The notes under the pieces: model-generated
Told to the model about the DNA's origin: nothing
The model's database searches: none
What the model saw: only the letters and a program-made list of their open reading frames with translations
Shown: piece after piece, positions 55,274 through 63,164 of the stretch
How positions within the stretch are numbered: position 1 is the first letter of the stretch
How the letters are laid out: each line of letters opens with the position of its first letter
DNA from: Bacillota bacterium
Lineage (GTDB): Bacteria; Bacillota; Clostridia; Lachnospirales; Lachnospiraceae
NCBI GenBank assembly: GCA_023435645.1
Contig: JAEYRK010000079.1
Coordinates: 1-64,000 of the forward strand
Length of the DNA stretch: 64,000 nt
Direction: 5' to 3'
Translations under genes and position numbers: made by a program

Positions 55274-56560
55274 ATGTTTGCAGACAGAGCAGAGATCTAT
55301 ATCAGGTCCGGTAAGGGCGGTGATGGACATGTATCCTTTCGAAAGGAGCTGTTTGTTCCTGCCGGTGGACCCGATGGAGGAGACGGTGGCAAGGGAGGCG
55401 ACCTGATTTTTGAAGTAGATGAAGGGATGAATACCCTGTCAGATTATAGATATATCAGAAAATACGCAGCCCAAGATGGGGAAAGCGGTGGGAAGAGAAA
55501 CTGTACCGGCAAAAACGGTGAGGATCTGATCCTTAAGGTACCACCGGGTACCGTAATCAAAGAGAAGACCACCGGTAAAGTGGTGGCTGATATGTCCGAA
55601 ACGAATAAAAGAGAGGTAATCCTGCGCGGTGGCAGGGGGGGCAAGGGAAACCAACATTATGCCACAGCAACAATGCAGGTCCCTAAATATGCACAGCCCG
55701 GTCAGAAGGCCATGGAGATGACAGTACTCTTAGAACTGAAGGTCATCGCCGATGTTGGTCTGGTTGGATTCCCCAATGTTGGGAAATCAACGTTTCTGGC
55801 AAGAGTGACCAATGCAAAGCCGAAGATTGGTAACTACCATTTCACGACCACCAGTCCGAATCTGGGTGTCGTTGATATGGAAGGCGGTAGTGGCTTTGTG
55901 ATAGCAGATATTCCCGGTCTGATTGAGGGTGCCTCCGAGGGTCTGGGACTAGGTCATGAATTCCTGCGACATATTGAACGCACGAAGGTTATCATCCATC
56001 TGGTGGATGCAGCCTCCACAGAGGGCAGGGATCCCATTGAGGATATTCAGCTGATCAATTCCGAGTTGGTGTCCTATAATGCAGAGCTGGCAAGCCGGCC
56101 GCAGGTAATCGCTGCAAATAAGATCGATGTCTTCTATGGAGAAGAGGGAGAGGCAGTGATCCGTAAAATCAAGGAAGCCTTTGAACCGCAAGGGATTATT
56201 GTTTTTCCGATCTCTGCAGTCAGCGGTAAGGGAGTGAAGGAGCTATTGTATCATGTGAAGGAAATGCTGGATCAGGTGGATCATGCTCCTGTCGTATTTG
56301 AGAAGGAATTCTTCCCTGAGGATCTAGCGGAATCGAAAGAGCCCTATGAGGTTTGGAAGGAAGAGGAGCATCTGTATGTGGTGGAGGGTCCCAGAATCGA
56401 AAGAATGCTGGGTTATACCAATCTGGACTCCGAAAAAGGATTTACCTTCTTTCAGCGCTTCCTACGGGAGAATGGAATTCTGGAGGAGCTTGAGGCTCTT
56501 GGAATTGAAGAAGGCGATACAGTCCGAATGTATGGACTGGAGTTTGACTATTATAAGTAA
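55274..56560 (+). CDS. obgE: GTPase ObgE/CgtA
   Basis: An essential ribosome-assembly GTPase. The 428 residues comprise the Gly-rich Obg fold (1-158; GKGGDGHVSFRKE), a GTPase domain with G1 GFPNVGKS (about 166), G3 DIPG and G4 NKID, and a C-terminal OCT domain (about 345-428), present in Firmicutes proteins. GGAGG precedes ATG 55274; an in-frame upstream start at 55241 is less likely. Confidence 0.98.
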   Translation: MFADRAEIYIRSGKGGDGHVSFRKELFVPAGGPDGGDGGKGGDLIFEVDEGMNTLSDYRYIRKYAAQDGESGGKRNCTGKNGEDLILKVPPGTVIKEKTTGKVVADMSETNKREVILRGGRGGKGNQHYATATMQVPKYAQPGQKAMEMTVLLELKVIADVGLVGFPNVGKSTFLARVTNAKPKIGNYHFTTTSPNLGVVDMEGGSGFVIADIPGLIEGASEGLGLGHEFLRHIERTKVIIHLVDAASTEGRDPIEDIQLINSELVSYNAELASRPQVIAANKIDVFYGEEGEAVIRKIKEAFEPQGIIVFPISAVSGKGVKELLYHVKEMLDQVDHAPVVFEKEFFPEDLAESKEPYEVWKEEEHLYVVEGPRIERMLGYTNLDSEKGFTFFQRFLRENGILEELEALGIEEGDTVRMYGLEFDYYK

Positions 56561-56602
56561 GGTTCGCACCTAATGGTACCATTAATATGAAAGGAGCAGA
56601 TT

Positions 56603-56917
56603 ATGACGACGAAACAGCGTGCCTATTTGAAGGGACTGGCCATGACGATGGATCCAATCTATCAAATCGGAAAATCATCCCTGACACCGGAAATCACGGA
56701 AGGGGTTTCAGAAGCCTTGGAAGCCAGAGAGCTGATAAAAATCAATGTGTTGAAGAACTGTACAGAGGATATTAATGTACTGGCACATACCCTGGCAGAG
56801 CGTACCCATTCCGAGCTGGTACAGATTATCGGTAAGAAGATTGTATTATATAGAGAATCGAAGGAAAAGAAAAAAATAGTCCTTCCAGTTGAGAAAAAGC
56901 AAAAAAGCAAGGCTTGA
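56603..56917 (+). CDS. yhbY: Ribosome assembly RNA-binding protein YhbY
   Basis: A 104-residue CRM-domain protein (TTKQRAYLKGLAM; GKSSLTPEI), which binds 23S rRNA during 50S assembly. It lies between obgE and nadD, as in B. subtilis. AAGGAG precedes the ATG. Confidence 0.95.
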   Translation: MTTKQRAYLKGLAMTMDPIYQIGKSSLTPEITEGVSEALEARELIKINVLKNCTEDINVLAHTLAERTHSELVQIIGKKIVLYRESKEKKKIVLPVEKKQKSKA

Positions 56918-56966
56918 TTGAATCATGGCGCCTGACTTACAAAGGATGAGAAAGGTAGGATATGAT

Positions 56967-57590
56967 ATGAAGAAGGTCGGCATTATGGGCGGTACCTTTA
57001 ATCCGGTTCATAACGGCCATTTATTTCTGGCCGAATATGCATTTGAAGAAATCGGTCTTGATACGATTCTCTTTATGCCTTCCAAGGAACCGCCGCACAA
57101 AAACAGTCTTGCGGTTGCCTCAGGTGAGGACCGATGTCATATGACTGCATTGGCTATTCGGGACAACCCGCATTTCGAGCTCTCCACACTGGAATTTGAT
57201 CGTGAGGGTAAGACTTATACCGCGGATACACTAACAGAGCTTACCTTACAGAATCCGGATACGGAGTACTATTTCATCATAGGGGCAGATTCTCTGCTGC
57301 AGCTAAAGGAATGGAAGACCCCACAGGTCATTTTTGATTTGTGTACAATGATTGTAGCGGGTCGGAACCATTTACCCAAAAAACGGATGGAGCAGCAGAT
57401 AAACAGACTAAATGAGGAATATGGTGCCACGATCATGTTGATGGATATGCCTACCATCGATATCTCTTCAGCGGGAATCAGGGAACGGATTGCAACAGGA
57501 AAATCCATCAGGTATTATGTACCGGACCTGGTTCAAACCTATATCGAAACGCATGGTTTGTATGGACATCCCATAAATCCAGGCAAATAA
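56967..57590 (+). CDS. nadD: Nicotinate-nucleotide adenylyltransferase
   Basis: Adenylates nicotinate mononucleotide in NAD synthesis. The 207 residues carry the nucleotidyltransferase motif GGTFNPVHNGH and ISSAGIRERI near the end. The longer frame begins at 56925, but AGGTAGGA at 56953-56960 fits ATG 56967. It is in the obgE operon order. Confidence 0.96.
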   Translation: MKKVGIMGGTFNPVHNGHLFLAEYAFEEIGLDTILFMPSKEPPHKNSLAVASGEDRCHMTALAIRDNPHFELSTLEFDREGKTYTADTLTELTLQNPDTEYYFIIGADSLLQLKEWKTPQVIFDLCTMIVAGRNHLPKKRMEQQINRLNEEYGATIMLMDMPTIDISSAGIRERIATGKSIRYYVPDLVQTYIETHGLYGHPINPGK

Positions 57591-57679
57591 GCGGATATCG
57601 GAGCTCTTTTCCGTGTAATCGTGAAAGGAAGCATACAGACATAAGGATATGACTAAACTAATATAAAGAAGGTAATTAC

Positions 57680-58255
57680 ATGGAATTGCAGCAATTTAGG
57701 GACAGCATAAAGTCCATGATGGGAGAATACAGATACAGGCATTCCCTGGGTACGGAAGCAGTGGCCTGTGATTTGGCCCTGATCCATGGCTATGACACGC
57801 GGAAGGCAAGTATCGCAGGAATTCTGCATGATTGTGCCAAGGACCTATCTGACGAAGCTTTAATCAAGGAATGTATCCGCTATCACCTACCAATCAGCGA
57901 GTATGAGAGACAGAGTGTCTTTCTGCTGCATGCCAAGGTGAGCTCAGCTTATGCGGAGGATCTATTCGAAATTAAGGATGAGGACATCTTAAGCTCTATT
58001 CGTTATCATACCACCGGTAGACCCGGTATGTCCTTACTAGAGAAAATCATTTTTATCTCAGATTATATTGAACCTAATCGGAAGCAAATTGAGGATATCG
58101 ACAGAATCCGTTGGGAGGCTTATAATCATTTGGATCGGGCGGTTATCTTAACTTTGGATCATACCTTAAAATATCTGGAGAGCACCGGATCAGTGATAGA
58201 TCCCTTGACCAGGGAAGCTTATGAATACTATAATGCATTATATAAGGAAGATTAA
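57680..58255 (+). CDS. yqeK: HD-domain Ap4A hydrolase YqeK
   Basis: A 191-residue HD phosphohydrolase with metal residues in YRHSLG, GILHDCAKD and YHTTG. YqeK of Bacillus and Staphylococcus cleaves diadenosine tetraphosphate symmetrically. Its position between nadD and rsfS is conserved. Confidence 0.93.
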   Translation: MELQQFRDSIKSMMGEYRYRHSLGTEAVACDLALIHGYDTRKASIAGILHDCAKDLSDEALIKECIRYHLPISEYERQSVFLLHAKVSSAYAEDLFEIKDEDILSSIRYHTTGRPGMSLLEKIIFISDYIEPNRKQIEDIDRIRWEAYNHLDRAVILTLDHTLKYLESTGSVIDPLTREAYEYYNALYKED

Positions 58256-58288
58256 CAGGTCGCAATGCGGCGTAAGGAGGTAATAGAT

Positions 58289-58648
58289 ATGGAGAATGCG
58301 AAGGAAATGGCGAAGCTGGTCTTCGAAGCTCTGGAGGAGAAAAAGGGTGAGGATATTCAGGTAATTGAAATCAAGGATATTTCTATTATTGCTGATTATT
58401 TTATTATTGCCAACGGAACGAATGCTCCTCAGGTTGATGCCCTAGTTTCCAATGTAAAGGATGTTCTCGGCAGGAAGGGCTACGAGCCTAAGAGGATCGA
58501 AGGAATACGGTCCGCAAGCTGGATTCTGCTAGATTACGGCGATGTGGTCGTTCATGTATTTTCTAAGGAGGATCGCTTGTTCTACAATCTGGAGCGAATC
58601 TGGAGGGATGGTAAAACGATCAGTAAGGAACAGCTGGGACTGGAATAG
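58289..58648 (+). CDS. rsfS: Ribosomal silencing factor RsfS
   Basis: A 119-residue protein that binds L14 and blocks subunit joining in starvation. Family segments DYFIIANGTN and WILLDYGDVVVHVF are clear. AAGGAGG fits ATG 58289; the frame opens at 58265. It is the last gene of the block and is followed by a palindrome and a terminator. Confidence 0.96.
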   Translation: MENAKEMAKLVFEALEEKKGEDIQVIEIKDISIIADYFIIANGTNAPQVDALVSNVKDVLGRKGYEPKRIEGIRSASWILLDYGDVVVHVFSKEDRLFYNLERIWRDGKTISKEQLGLE

Positions 58649-58726
58649 GGAGACCTTACTTCATGATGAACAGCACCCGGAGGATAGCTTTTCTTGTATC
58701 AGCATAAAGATATTAGAATTTCTAAA

Positions 58727-58744
58727 GAATCGGCCGGCCGATTC
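58727..58744. repeat. 18-bp perfect GC-rich palindrome
   Basis: GAATCGGCCGGCCGATTC reads the same on both strands. It is far richer in G+C than its surroundings. It lies between rsfS and its terminator. Confidence 0.8.
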
Positions 58745-58758
58745 AAATTACTATAAAA

Positions 58759-58806
58759 ATGGCAGATGAAGGGATGAATGAGATATCCCGGCATCTGCCT
58801 TATTTT
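58759..58806 (+). terminator. Terminator after rsfS
   Basis: GGCAGATG at 58761-58768 pairs with CATCTGCC at 58792-58799, followed by TTATTTT. Confidence 0.85.
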
Positions 58807-58937
58807 AATCTGTTATTTTACCATTGAGGTGATAAATTTCAAACCCATTGGAGGATAGCCCTTATAGGGGAACCTAGGATCAATTGCTCGATACATAGGA
58901 TGAAATAATTGTTAGTGCAAAATACGGAATAACTCAA

Positions 58938-59555
58938 CTATGAAAAAATACGGAATAGTCCGATTACCTTACCAAGAATCTGCAGCTCCGGAACGATGAT
59001 CGGCTCCATGGAATCATTCTCCGGCTGTAGGCGATAGTAGCCATTCTCCTTATAGAAGGTCTTCACTGTAACCTCGTCGTCCATCATCGCAACCACATAA
59101 TCACCGTTCTTTGCATGGGATTGTCTCTGAACCAGGATCTTGTCACCGTTGAAGATTCCGGCATTAATCATACTGTCTCCCTTCACCATCAGCATAAAGG
59201 TCTCTTCATTCGGCATATATTCCGACGGAATAGGGAAGTAGCTGTCAATGTTCTGTACAGCCAGAATCGGTTGTCCTGCTGTAATCGTTCCTACGATCGG
59301 CACATTTACCAGATCTCGTCTGGTCAGATTAAATTCGTCATCGATAATCTCTATTGCCCTGGGCTTTGAGGGATCTCTGCGGATATAACCGTTCTTCTCA
59401 AGAGTCTCCAGATGGGAGTGGACAGAGGAAGTGGACTTTAATTTGACTGCTTCACAGATCTCGCGTACTGCCGGTGGATATCCTTTATTTATAATCTGAG
59501 ATTTTAAATACTCTAGTATTTCCTTCTGCTTATTACTTATCCTTCCATATCCCAT
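58938..59555 (-). CDS. lexA: SOS repressor LexA
   Basis: The 205-residue LexA has an N-terminal winged helix (1-65), cleavage site A93-G94, catalytic S128 (GDSM) and K165, so it is self-cleavable upon RecA activation. GGAGG eight bases before ATG 59555 decides the start; a longer frame adds seven residues. It is divergent from a LysM protein gene across a region with several LexA boxes, the arrangement of lexA-yneA in Bacillus. Confidence 0.97.
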   Translation of the reverse strand: MGYGRISNKQKEILEYLKSQIINKGYPPAVREICEAVKLKSTSSVHSHLETLEKNGYIRRDPSKPRAIEIIDDEFNLTRRDLVNVPIVGTITAGQPILAVQNIDSYFPIPSEYMPNEETFMLMVKGDSMINAGIFNGDKILVQRQSHAKNGDYVVAMMDDEVTVKTFYKENGYYRLQPENDSMEPIIVPELQILGKVIGLFRIFS

Positions 59556-60011
59556 ACGATCAGCCTCCATTATCATATTCTTAATCAGATGTATTCTGAA
59601 ATATACTTTTGTATCAGTTTACCAGTTGAGAAGATTATAACATACCTGTCACAGAAATGCAAAACTAATGTTCTGAAAAACGAAAAAATGTTTGTAAAAA
59701 GAAACGAATGTTCGAATATTTTTGTTGACAAACTGAAAAGTATCTAATATAATGGAGGTAAGGTAAACATATGTTCGTACCATATGTTCGGTTCATGAAA
59801 TTGAGAGAGATGATTGGAAGACACATACATGGAAAAAGTTTTAAGAAATTTTCTATAGCGGACATTGGATGACCCTGACCCATACTATAATGATACCAGT
59901 ACATGACGTAACGATCCTACAGTCCTAATGAGGCTGACCGAAAGGAATATGAGATAAGTTATGCTGTTTAGGATGGTTATAAGATGATTGATGATTTGGG
60001 AGGAAAGCTGT
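59556..60011. promoter_or_regulatory. SOS control region between lexA and the LysM protein gene
   Basis: GAAC-N4-GTTT LexA boxes (read on the minus strand) lie at 59662-59673, 59702-59713 and 59765-59776, with a partial copy at 59778-59789. The lexA promoter is TTGCAT-17-TATAAT on the minus strand near 59636-59665. The LysM-gene promoter is TTGACA 59725-59730, spacer 17, TATAAT 59748-59753. One box covers the lexA -35 region, one lies just before the LysM-gene -35 and one at its start site. Confidence 0.85.
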
Positions 60012-60359
60012 ATGAACAGAACGATGAGATATACAGACAAGGGTAGAAGTAACCTTTATAAGATAAGAATTGGGCTGATTGGAGGCCTGCTTCTAATTCT
60101 GCTTATCTTATTTTCCATGTTCTTTTTTACGAAGACGGTTACAGCCAAGGGAAGTCATGATAGAGTCAAGCTCGTAGCCAGTGTTGAGATTAAAAAGGGT
60201 GATACCCTATGGAGTATCGCAAACAGATACATGTCGGAGGAATATAAGGACCTTGATGAATATGTGGAGGAAATAATGGACAGTAACGGCCTATCCTCTG
60301 ATAGGATCCATGCAGGTAACTACATCATTGTTCCCTATTATGCTGATACATTAAATTAG
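60012..60359 (+). CDS. LysM membrane protein, YneA-like SOS division inhibitor
   Basis: The 115-residue product has one membrane helix (about 18-40) and a C-terminal LysM domain (about 58-110; VEIKKGDTLWSIANRYM). YneA of Bacillus, also a LysM membrane protein divergent from lexA, delays division during SOS. LexA boxes flank the promoter, so the same role is likely here. GGGAGG at 59998-60003 fits ATG 60012. The leader is about 250 bases long. Confidence 0.82.
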   Translation: MNRTMRYTDKGRSNLYKIRIGLIGGLLLILLILFSMFFFTKTVTAKGSHDRVKLVASVEIKKGDTLWSIANRYMSEEYKDLDEYVEEIMDSNGLSSDRIHAGNYIIVPYYADTLN

Positions 60360-60719
60360 CTCGCTACTCCCTTTTTTTAATAGTCGCAGAATGAGAAATA
60401 AACCGTATAATATTTAATACGTTTTGTTTCTCTTTTTGCGTATTCAGAAGTGTGTATGCAGATTATCCTTAATTTTTGTGTGAAAGCTAATCCCTTTATT
60501 ATGAAAGCTAATCCGTTTATTTACTGAATAAGTTGAAACTTATGTTTCTTTGAAAGCTAGTATTCTTTTTATTTCTGAAAGTTTATACTTTTTTATTCCT
60601 GTAAAGTTTATACTTTTTTTATTCCATAATTGATTATTCAAACATTTTATAATATAATGATATTTAAAAAATTCCAATCAATTACGGCACGGATATAAAG
60701 TGCAGAAAGAGGAGTACTT
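60360..60719. other. Intergenic region before aspartate kinase
   Basis: Dominated by the repeat array at 60478-60632. No lysine riboswitch or T-box is recognised. The gene's ribosome site AGAGGAG lies at 60708-60714. Confidence 0.5.
60478..60632 (+). repeat. Degenerate 21-26-bp direct repeat array
   Basis: Five copies of a GAAAGCTAATCC-TTTATT-like unit decay into GAAAGTTTATACTTTTTTATTCC forms. The last two copies are nearly identical to each other, as are the first two. No spacers, no CRISPR character. Confidence 0.75.
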
Positions 60720-62039
60720 ATGAATGACATAAAGGTTGTTAAGTTTGGCGGTAGCTCTCTTGCAGATGCCAATCAATTTCGGAAGGTAGCGGAAATCGTT
60801 CATGCAGATAAAACCAGACGATTTGTTGTTGCCTCCGCACCCGGTAAAAGATATGCCAGTGATACGAAGATAACTGACATGCTGTATGGATGCTATGATA
60901 AGGCAAGTAGGGGCTTGAATTTTGATGATGAATTTCAGGCAATTGAGGATCGGTATAATGACATAATCAGAGATCTTAATCTGGATTTATCCCTCGAGGA
61001 GGAATTCAAGCATATCAAATATTCCTTTAAGCATAGAGCCGGCCGTGATTATGCAGCCAGCCGTGGTGAGTACCTCAACAGTATGTTGCTGGCTAAATTC
61101 CTTGACTTTCCTTTCCTCGATATGGTTGGATTAATCTGCTTTAATGAAAGCGGAGAATTTGATTTAGACAAGACGATTTCAAAGCTGGCTCCTAAGCTCA
61201 GTGAGCTGGAGCATGCCGTAATACCAGGCTTCTATGGTTCCATGCCGAACGATACGATAAAGACCTTCTCCAGAGGTGGTTCTGATATTACCGGTTCCAT
61301 CATAGCCAGAGCTGCTGATGCTCAAATCTATGAGAACTGGACGGATGTCAGCGGCTTCCTGATTTGTGATCCCAGAATTGTAAAGGATCCGAAGCCAATC
61401 ACTACCATTACCTACAGGGAGCTCAGAGAGCTGTCCTATATGGGAGCAACCGTACTGCATGAGGATTCTATCTTTCCGGTTCGAACGAAGGGAATCCCGA
61501 TTAATATTAAGAATACCAACCATCCTGAGGATCAGGGTACGATGATTGTATCACAGTCCGTGGAAAGAAGTGAATTCACGATTACCGGAATAGCCGGCAA
61601 GAAGGGCTTCTCTGTCATCAACATAGAGAAGGACATGATGAACAGTACGGTGGGCTTTGGTAGAAATGTACTTAGGTCTCTAGAGAAGAATAATATTTGC
61701 TTTGAACATATGCCCTCCGGCATCGATACCCTCAGTGTCATAGTCAATACCGAAGCCATCCGTGGCAAGGAGAGAGCGGTGCTGGATGAAATTATCTCCC
61801 GTACTCAGCCCGATCATATTGAGATTGAGGATGATCTGGCGCTGATCGCAGTCGTGGGCCGTGGCATGAGAAAGGCAAGAGGTACTGCTGCGAAGATATT
61901 CACTGCATTGGCAGATTCTAAGATCAATATTAAGATGATTGATCAGGGCTCCTCTGAGCTAAATATCATCATCGGTGTATCAGAAGAGGACTTTGAGGAG
62001 GCAACCAGGGCAATCTATAAGATATTCGTTCCGGAATAA
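60720..62039 (+). CDS. Aspartate kinase
   Basis: Phosphorylates aspartate at the head of lysine, threonine and methionine synthesis. The 439-residue monofunctional enzyme has KFGGSSLAD at the N-terminus, a catalytic domain with FSRGGSDITG, and two C-terminal ACT domains (about 300-439), so it should be feedback-controlled. Length matches the LysC/ThrA-type class found in clostridia. Which amino acid inhibits it cannot be told. The gene appears monocistronic. Confidence 0.95.
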   Translation: MNDIKVVKFGGSSLADANQFRKVAEIVHADKTRRFVVASAPGKRYASDTKITDMLYGCYDKASRGLNFDDEFQAIEDRYNDIIRDLNLDLSLEEEFKHIKYSFKHRAGRDYAASRGEYLNSMLLAKFLDFPFLDMVGLICFNESGEFDLDKTISKLAPKLSELEHAVIPGFYGSMPNDTIKTFSRGGSDITGSIIARAADAQIYENWTDVSGFLICDPRIVKDPKPITTITYRELRELSYMGATVLHEDSIFPVRTKGIPINIKNTNHPEDQGTMIVSQSVERSEFTITGIAGKKGFSVINIEKDMMNSTVGFGRNVLRSLEKNNICFEHMPSGIDTLSVIVNTEAIRGKERAVLDEIISRTQPDHIEIEDDLALIAVVGRGMRKARGTAAKIFTALADSKINIKMIDQGSSELNIIIGVSEEDFEEATRAIYKIFVPE

Positions 62040-62353
62040 ATTTATGAATTAACTTATACAATACATCATACATAATTTTGTGTCATAAAAATATTATGTA
62101 ACATTAGACTGATAACTTAAACCACAGATCCCCTGGAAGGGCAGTTTTAATTCTACCTTATCCAGGGGAATGATATATTCTGCTATTAATCCTGGGAATA
62201 TCACAAATGCGTATCATTGTCAATAATCGTCAGATGGCATATGCTTCATAGTACATAAGCTTCTGAGTATATCAGGTCAGAGCTAATAAGGTCAGCTAGA
62301 AGTGCTCTAACCTTCTGTAGTATATCAATCTATCACTGAAAGGAGAAACCCTT
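62040..62353. other. Intergenic region with hairpin after aspartate kinase
   Basis: The hairpin TCCCCTGGA (62129-62137) / TCCAGGGGA (62161-62169) may terminate the kinase transcript but lacks a T-run. No gene is supported. Confidence 0.5.
62129..62171 (+). terminator. Hairpin terminator candidate
   Basis: Nine-base perfect stem with a 23-base loop; only ATGATAT follows, so termination is uncertain. Confidence 0.45.
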
Positions 62354-62539
62354 ATGTCAAAGGACAGGGAGACTGTGTGTATCCATTATATATCAACAGG
62401 GGTCTGTGCGAAAGGCAGGGAAGCCAGCCATAAGGGCTACTGTCAAAAATGTGATAAGTATTATCCGAGAAGCAAGATGAAGCATATTGATCTCAAGAGG
62501 AAGAAGCTTGACAAGCTCAAGAAAAAGGAGTTTGAGTAG
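62354..62539 (+). CDS. Small cysteine-rich zinc-binding-like protein
   Basis: 61 residues with C9, C18, C30 and C33 (CIHY, CAKG, CQKC) and a basic C-terminal helix (LKRKKLDKLKKKEFE). The pattern suggests a small zinc ribbon binding nucleic acid or ribosome. I do not know a name. AAAGGAG precedes the ATG. It is 30 bases before nitroreductase. Confidence 0.7.
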   Translation: MSKDRETVCIHYISTGVCAKGREASHKGYCQKCDKYYPRSKMKHIDLKRKKLDKLKKKEFE

Positions 62540-62568
62540 CATTATTATAAACATCTGAAGGAAAAGAA

Positions 62569-63132
62569 ATGGAAGCATTGGAGGCAATCTTTAAAAGAAG
62601 AAGTATTCGTAATTATCAGGATAGAGCAGTGGATCAGGAAACCCTGATCACTCTATTAAAAGCAGCAACCGCTGCTCCTAGCGCAGCGAATTGCCAGCCT
62701 TGGGAATTTATCGTGATCACTGAGCAGGAGAAGCTGTCAGAACTGAAGAATCAGCTGATGTTTGGCAGGTATAATGCTCCTGCGGCCATCGTTGTATGCG
62801 GTAATATGAAGTTAGCCTTCAAAGGGGTAACGCAGGAAATGTGGGTACAGGACTGCAGTGCTGCCCTGGAAAATATTCTGATCGCTGCAACCAGCCTGAG
62901 CCTGGGAACTGTCTGGATTGGAGTATATACCAATCCAGGAGTAGAAAGACAGGTGAAGTCAACACTGAATATGCCGGAGTATGTCATACCCCTTGGTGTT
63001 GTTTATGTGGGTTATCCTGCAGAAGAGAAGGAAGCAAGAAGCCGCTATAATGAAAAGAGGGTATACTGGCAGGAATACGAACCAAAGCGTAAGCATAGAA
63101 CGAAGGATAAACCGGTCATTGGGCATTATTAG
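62569..63132 (+). CDS. Nitroreductase family FMN oxidoreductase
   Basis: A 187-residue FMN-dependent NAD(P)H oxidoreductase with the N-terminal FMN-phosphate motif KRRSIRNYQD, SAANCQPW and the C-terminal PLGVVYVGYP. The physiological electron acceptor is unknown. It closes a small operon with the Cys-rich gene. Confidence 0.9.
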   Translation: MEALEAIFKRRSIRNYQDRAVDQETLITLLKAATAAPSAANCQPWEFIVITEQEKLSELKNQLMFGRYNAPAAIVVCGNMKLAFKGVTQEMWVQDCSAALENILIAATSLSLGTVWIGVYTNPGVERQVKSTLNMPEYVIPLGVVYVGYPAEEKEARSRYNEKRVYWQEYEPKRKHRTKDKPVIGHY

Positions 63133-63164
63133 TGCCCATATGCTTATTTGCCCTGATCTACTTA

